In this document: positions 5,434 to 5,879 of the stretch, in pieces | Layout of the letters: the number at the start of each line of letters is the position of its first letter | How positions within the stretch are numbered: position 1 is the stretch's first letter | Assembly: GCA_945876305.1 (NCBI GenBank) | Contig: CAMCOB010000084.1 | Span: 1 to 5,879 of the forward strand | Direction of reading: 5' to 3' | Source: Bifidobacterium breve | GTDB taxonomy: Bacteria; Actinomycetota; Thermoleophilia; Miltoncostaeales; Miltoncostaeaceae | DNA length: 5,879 nucleotides | Position numbers and translations under genes: made by a program | The notes under the pieces: model-generated | Databases searched by the model: none | What the model was told of the DNA's origin: nothing | The model's input: only the letters and a program-made list of their open reading frames with translations

Positions 5434-5879
5434 TGAACCACCGCAGTGACGATTGGAAGAGTGAGGAGCGCAAGCACCGTGGTAACGGCAACGCACCCGG
5501 CCAGCAAGTTGACGGGCAGCCGGTAGTGCGCGCCCATCACCAGCACCATCATGCCGCTCGGCATGCCGCCGAGGACCGTAATCGTGTTGAGCTCCTCACC
5601 GCTGAAACCAAAGGCCACCGCCACGGCGAATGTCACCACTGGTCCGATTGCCAACCGGGCGATGGAGACCCCGGCGATCACCCGCCAGTAGTCCCTGATA
5701 CCCGACCAGTCGAGCATGATCCCGGCATAGAGCATGACCACCGGCAGTACGCCCGCGGCGAGGTACGTGACCGGGAACTCGATGAGGTCGGGCAGGTCGT
5801 GCACGCCGGAGATCGTGAGGATGAGGCCGGCGATGAGTGCCCACATGGGCGGCAGCAGCAAGCCCTTGAACGACTGCCG
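5430..5879 (-). CDS. AEC (auxin efflux carrier)-family transporter, C-terminal half; 5' end outside window
   Basis: The frame is open to the right edge, so only the last 149 residues are seen; the TTG at 5861 is not the true start. Numbering from the first visible residue, five membrane segments lie at about 11-26, 35-56, 66-90, 98-116 and 123-147. This agrees with the C-terminal five-helix half of AEC carriers (about 300 residues, 10 helices). Family-like features are the LPPMWALIAGLIL helix (9-21), LPVVMLYAGIML (45-56), and the GGMPSGMMVLVMGAHY segment (104-119), whose proline marks the broken helix at the transport site in this fold. Characterised bacterial members move malate and other carboxylates; the substrate here is unknown. 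It is the first visible gene of a coupled operon with pyrF and the PPOX enzyme. The operon promoter must lie outside the window or upstream in this gene. Confidence 0.82.
   Translation of the reverse strand, partial: RQSFKGLLLPPMWALIAGLILTISGVHDLPDLIEFPVTYLAAGVLPVVMLYAGIMLDWSGIRDYWRVIAGVSIARLAIGPVVTFAVAVAFGFSGEELNTITVLGGMPSGMMVLVMGAHYRLPVNLLAGCVAVTTVLALLTLPIVTAVVQ

Noticed and set aside
5434..5496. N-terminal extension of pyrF to an upstream ATG
   Set aside because: The added 21 residues are unlike the family and overlap transporter coding sequence; the ATG at 5433 makes a clean ATGA junction.

Overview
The window is a gene-dense, high-GC bacterial stretch with six protein-coding genes and very little non-coding DNA. 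A PPOX-class (F420-type) flavin/deazaflavin enzyme, GC-rich codon use, TANNNT -10 boxes directly in front of start codons and a secreted beta-helix protein with a basic C-terminal module all point to an actinobacterium. An uncultured Thermoleophilia/Solirubrobacterales-like lineage is my guess, held loosely. No RNA genes, CRISPR arrays, insertion sequences or attachment sites were seen.

Layout, left to right. On the + strand: the 3' part of a glycoside hydrolase 15 (glucoamylase/trehalase)-like gene that stops soon after the start of the catalytic barrel (1-747); a small four-helix membrane protein of unknown function in the same frame six bases later (754-1092); and a secreted parallel beta-helix / choice-of-anchor-Q-type protein with a probable leaderless promoter (1117-2949). 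On the - strand, converging on it: an isocitrate/isopropylmalate-family dehydrogenase (2946-4046), also with a probable leaderless promoter. The two stop codons share one CTAG, inside a cluster of perfect inverted repeats that may serve as a two-way terminator. A 155-base gap (4047-4201) is the only sizeable intergenic space and holds a short direct repeat.

Right of the gap, a - strand operon reads AEC-family transporter (5430-5879, running off the window) -> pyrF (4609-5433) -> PPOX enzyme (4202-4612). Both junctions are 4-base ATGA overlaps, so the three genes are probably translationally coupled. PyrF makes UMP in pyrimidine synthesis; the roles of its two partners are not evident from sequence.

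I did not find a convincing new multi-gene system. The points most worth a second look are the GH15-like protein that lacks its catalytic half, the dehydrogenase with an isocitrate-type substrate site but non-NADP cofactor positions, the hairpin cluster at the convergent stops, and the coupled AEC-pyrF-PPOX operon.
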